The position numbers were made by a program, and so were the translations under genes. This document shows positions 5,736 through 6,144 of a stretch of 6,144 bases of DNA, in pieces (position 1 is the first letter of the stretch; the number at the start of each line of letters is the position of its first letter). The notes beneath the pieces were generated by a model. That model worked only from the letters and a program-made list of their open reading frames with translations, was not told the origin of the DNA and made no database searches. The stretch lies in assembly GCA_021785795.1 (NCBI GenBank), contig JAJYEK010000127.1, forward strand, positions 1,448 to 7,591. The letters run 5' to 3'. Origin of the DNA: Pseudomonadota bacterium. GTDB lineage: Bacteria; Pseudomonadota; Gammaproteobacteria; Acidiferrobacterales; UBA6901.

Positions 5736-6144
5736 ATGGGACTATTTTCATCCAGAAAGACCCGGTTCGTTGATTGTGACATCCTTGTCATTGGCGGCGG
5801 CTTTGGCGGCTGCGGCGCCACCTACGAATCCCGCTACTGGGGACGCGATCTGAAGATCGTGCTGGTCGAAAAGGCCAACATCGAGCGCAGCGGCGCGGTG
5901 GCGCATGGCCTGTCGGCGATCAACTGCTACATGGGCATGCGCTGGAACGAAAACCAGCCGGAAGACCACGTGCGCTACGCGCGCGGCGACCTGCTGGGCA
6001 TCGTCCGGGAAGACATCGTCTATGACAACGCCCGGCACGTAGACTCGACCGTCCACAAGTTCGAGGAGTGGGGCCTGCCGATCATGAAGGACGAAAAGAC
6101 CGGCCGTTATCTGCGCGAAGGGAAATGGCAGATCATGATCCATG
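5736..6144 (+). CDS. aprA: Adenylylsulfate reductase alpha subunit AprA (3' partial)
   Basis: AprA is the FAD-containing catalytic subunit. In sulfur oxidizers it runs in the oxidative direction, joining sulfite and AMP to form APS and releasing two electrons; ATP sulfurylase or APAT would then release sulfate. Only the first 136 codons of a protein usually over 600 residues long are present; the frame leaves the window open at 6144. The FAD-binding motif is at residues 16-31 (ILVIGGGFGGCGATYE), with the ribose-binding acidic residue at Glu45 (VLVEKAN). AprA-typical blocks follow: SGAVAHGLSAINCYMG, PEDHVRYARGDLLGIVRED, HKFEEWGLPIMKD and EGKWQIMIH. The ATG at 5736 has AAAGGAA 7 nt upstream and begins 4 nt after the aprB stop. 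Together with AprM and the compact AprB cluster motif, this points to the sulfur-oxidizer type of the enzyme rather than the sulfate-reducer type. Confidence 0.97.
   Translation, partial: MGLFSSRKTRFVDCDILVIGGGFGGCGATYESRYWGRDLKIVLVEKANIERSGAVAHGLSAINCYMGMRWNENQPEDHVRYARGDLLGIVREDIVYDNARHVDSTVHKFEEWGLPIMKDEKTGRYLREGKWQIMIH

Noticed and set aside
5234..5821. A 195-codon minus-strand open frame across aprB
   Set aside because: It is antisense to the aprM end, aprB and aprA start, whose motifs are unambiguous.

Overview
The window reads as a chromosomal segment of a GC-rich, Gram-negative, sulfur-oxidizing proteobacterium. The main evidence is the aprM-aprB-aprA start at the right end. This gene order, with a membrane protein directly before the two subunits of dissimilatory adenylylsulfate (APS) reductase, is known from chemolithotrophic and phototrophic sulfur oxidizers of the Gamma- and Betaproteobacteria. 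I cannot name the genus from sequence alone.

Layout from left to right. (1) Bases 2-1108 hold the C-terminal ~90% of GlcF, the iron-sulfur subunit of glycolate oxidase; its start lies outside the window. (2) Bases 1109-1806 are a gene-poor spacer. They contain a decayed piece of an IS256/Mutator-family transposase on the minus strand (about 1290-1515). (3) Bases 1807-2265 encode a small AhpD-like (carboxymuconolactone decarboxylase family) protein. (4) Convergent to it, 3973-2360 (minus) encodes a COG2509-type FAD-dependent dehydrogenase of unknown substrate. (5) Bases 3974-4518 form a lower-GC spacer. It carries a candidate 51-codon gene on the minus strand with a near-ideal ribosome binding site, and a plausible sigma-70 promoter and leader hairpin for the apr operon on the plus strand. 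(6) Bases 4519-6144 carry aprM, aprB and the first 136 codons of aprA, with 4-nt gaps and each Shine-Dalgarno site inside or against the end of the preceding gene, so the three are almost certainly one transcript.

How the genes work together: AprA and AprB would oxidize sulfite plus AMP to APS in the cytoplasm, and AprM would pass the electrons to the membrane quinone pool. GlcF, working with GlcD and GlcE, also feeds electrons from a soluble substrate (glycolate) toward the respiratory chain, and glycolate salvage is common in CO2-fixing sulfur oxidizers. The AhpD-like and COG2509 proteins look like stand-alone redox genes; nothing in the sequence ties them to either pathway.

I did not find a clearly new multigene system. 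The most interesting unexplained item is the small minus-strand ORF at 4103-4258 with its two IHAC motifs.
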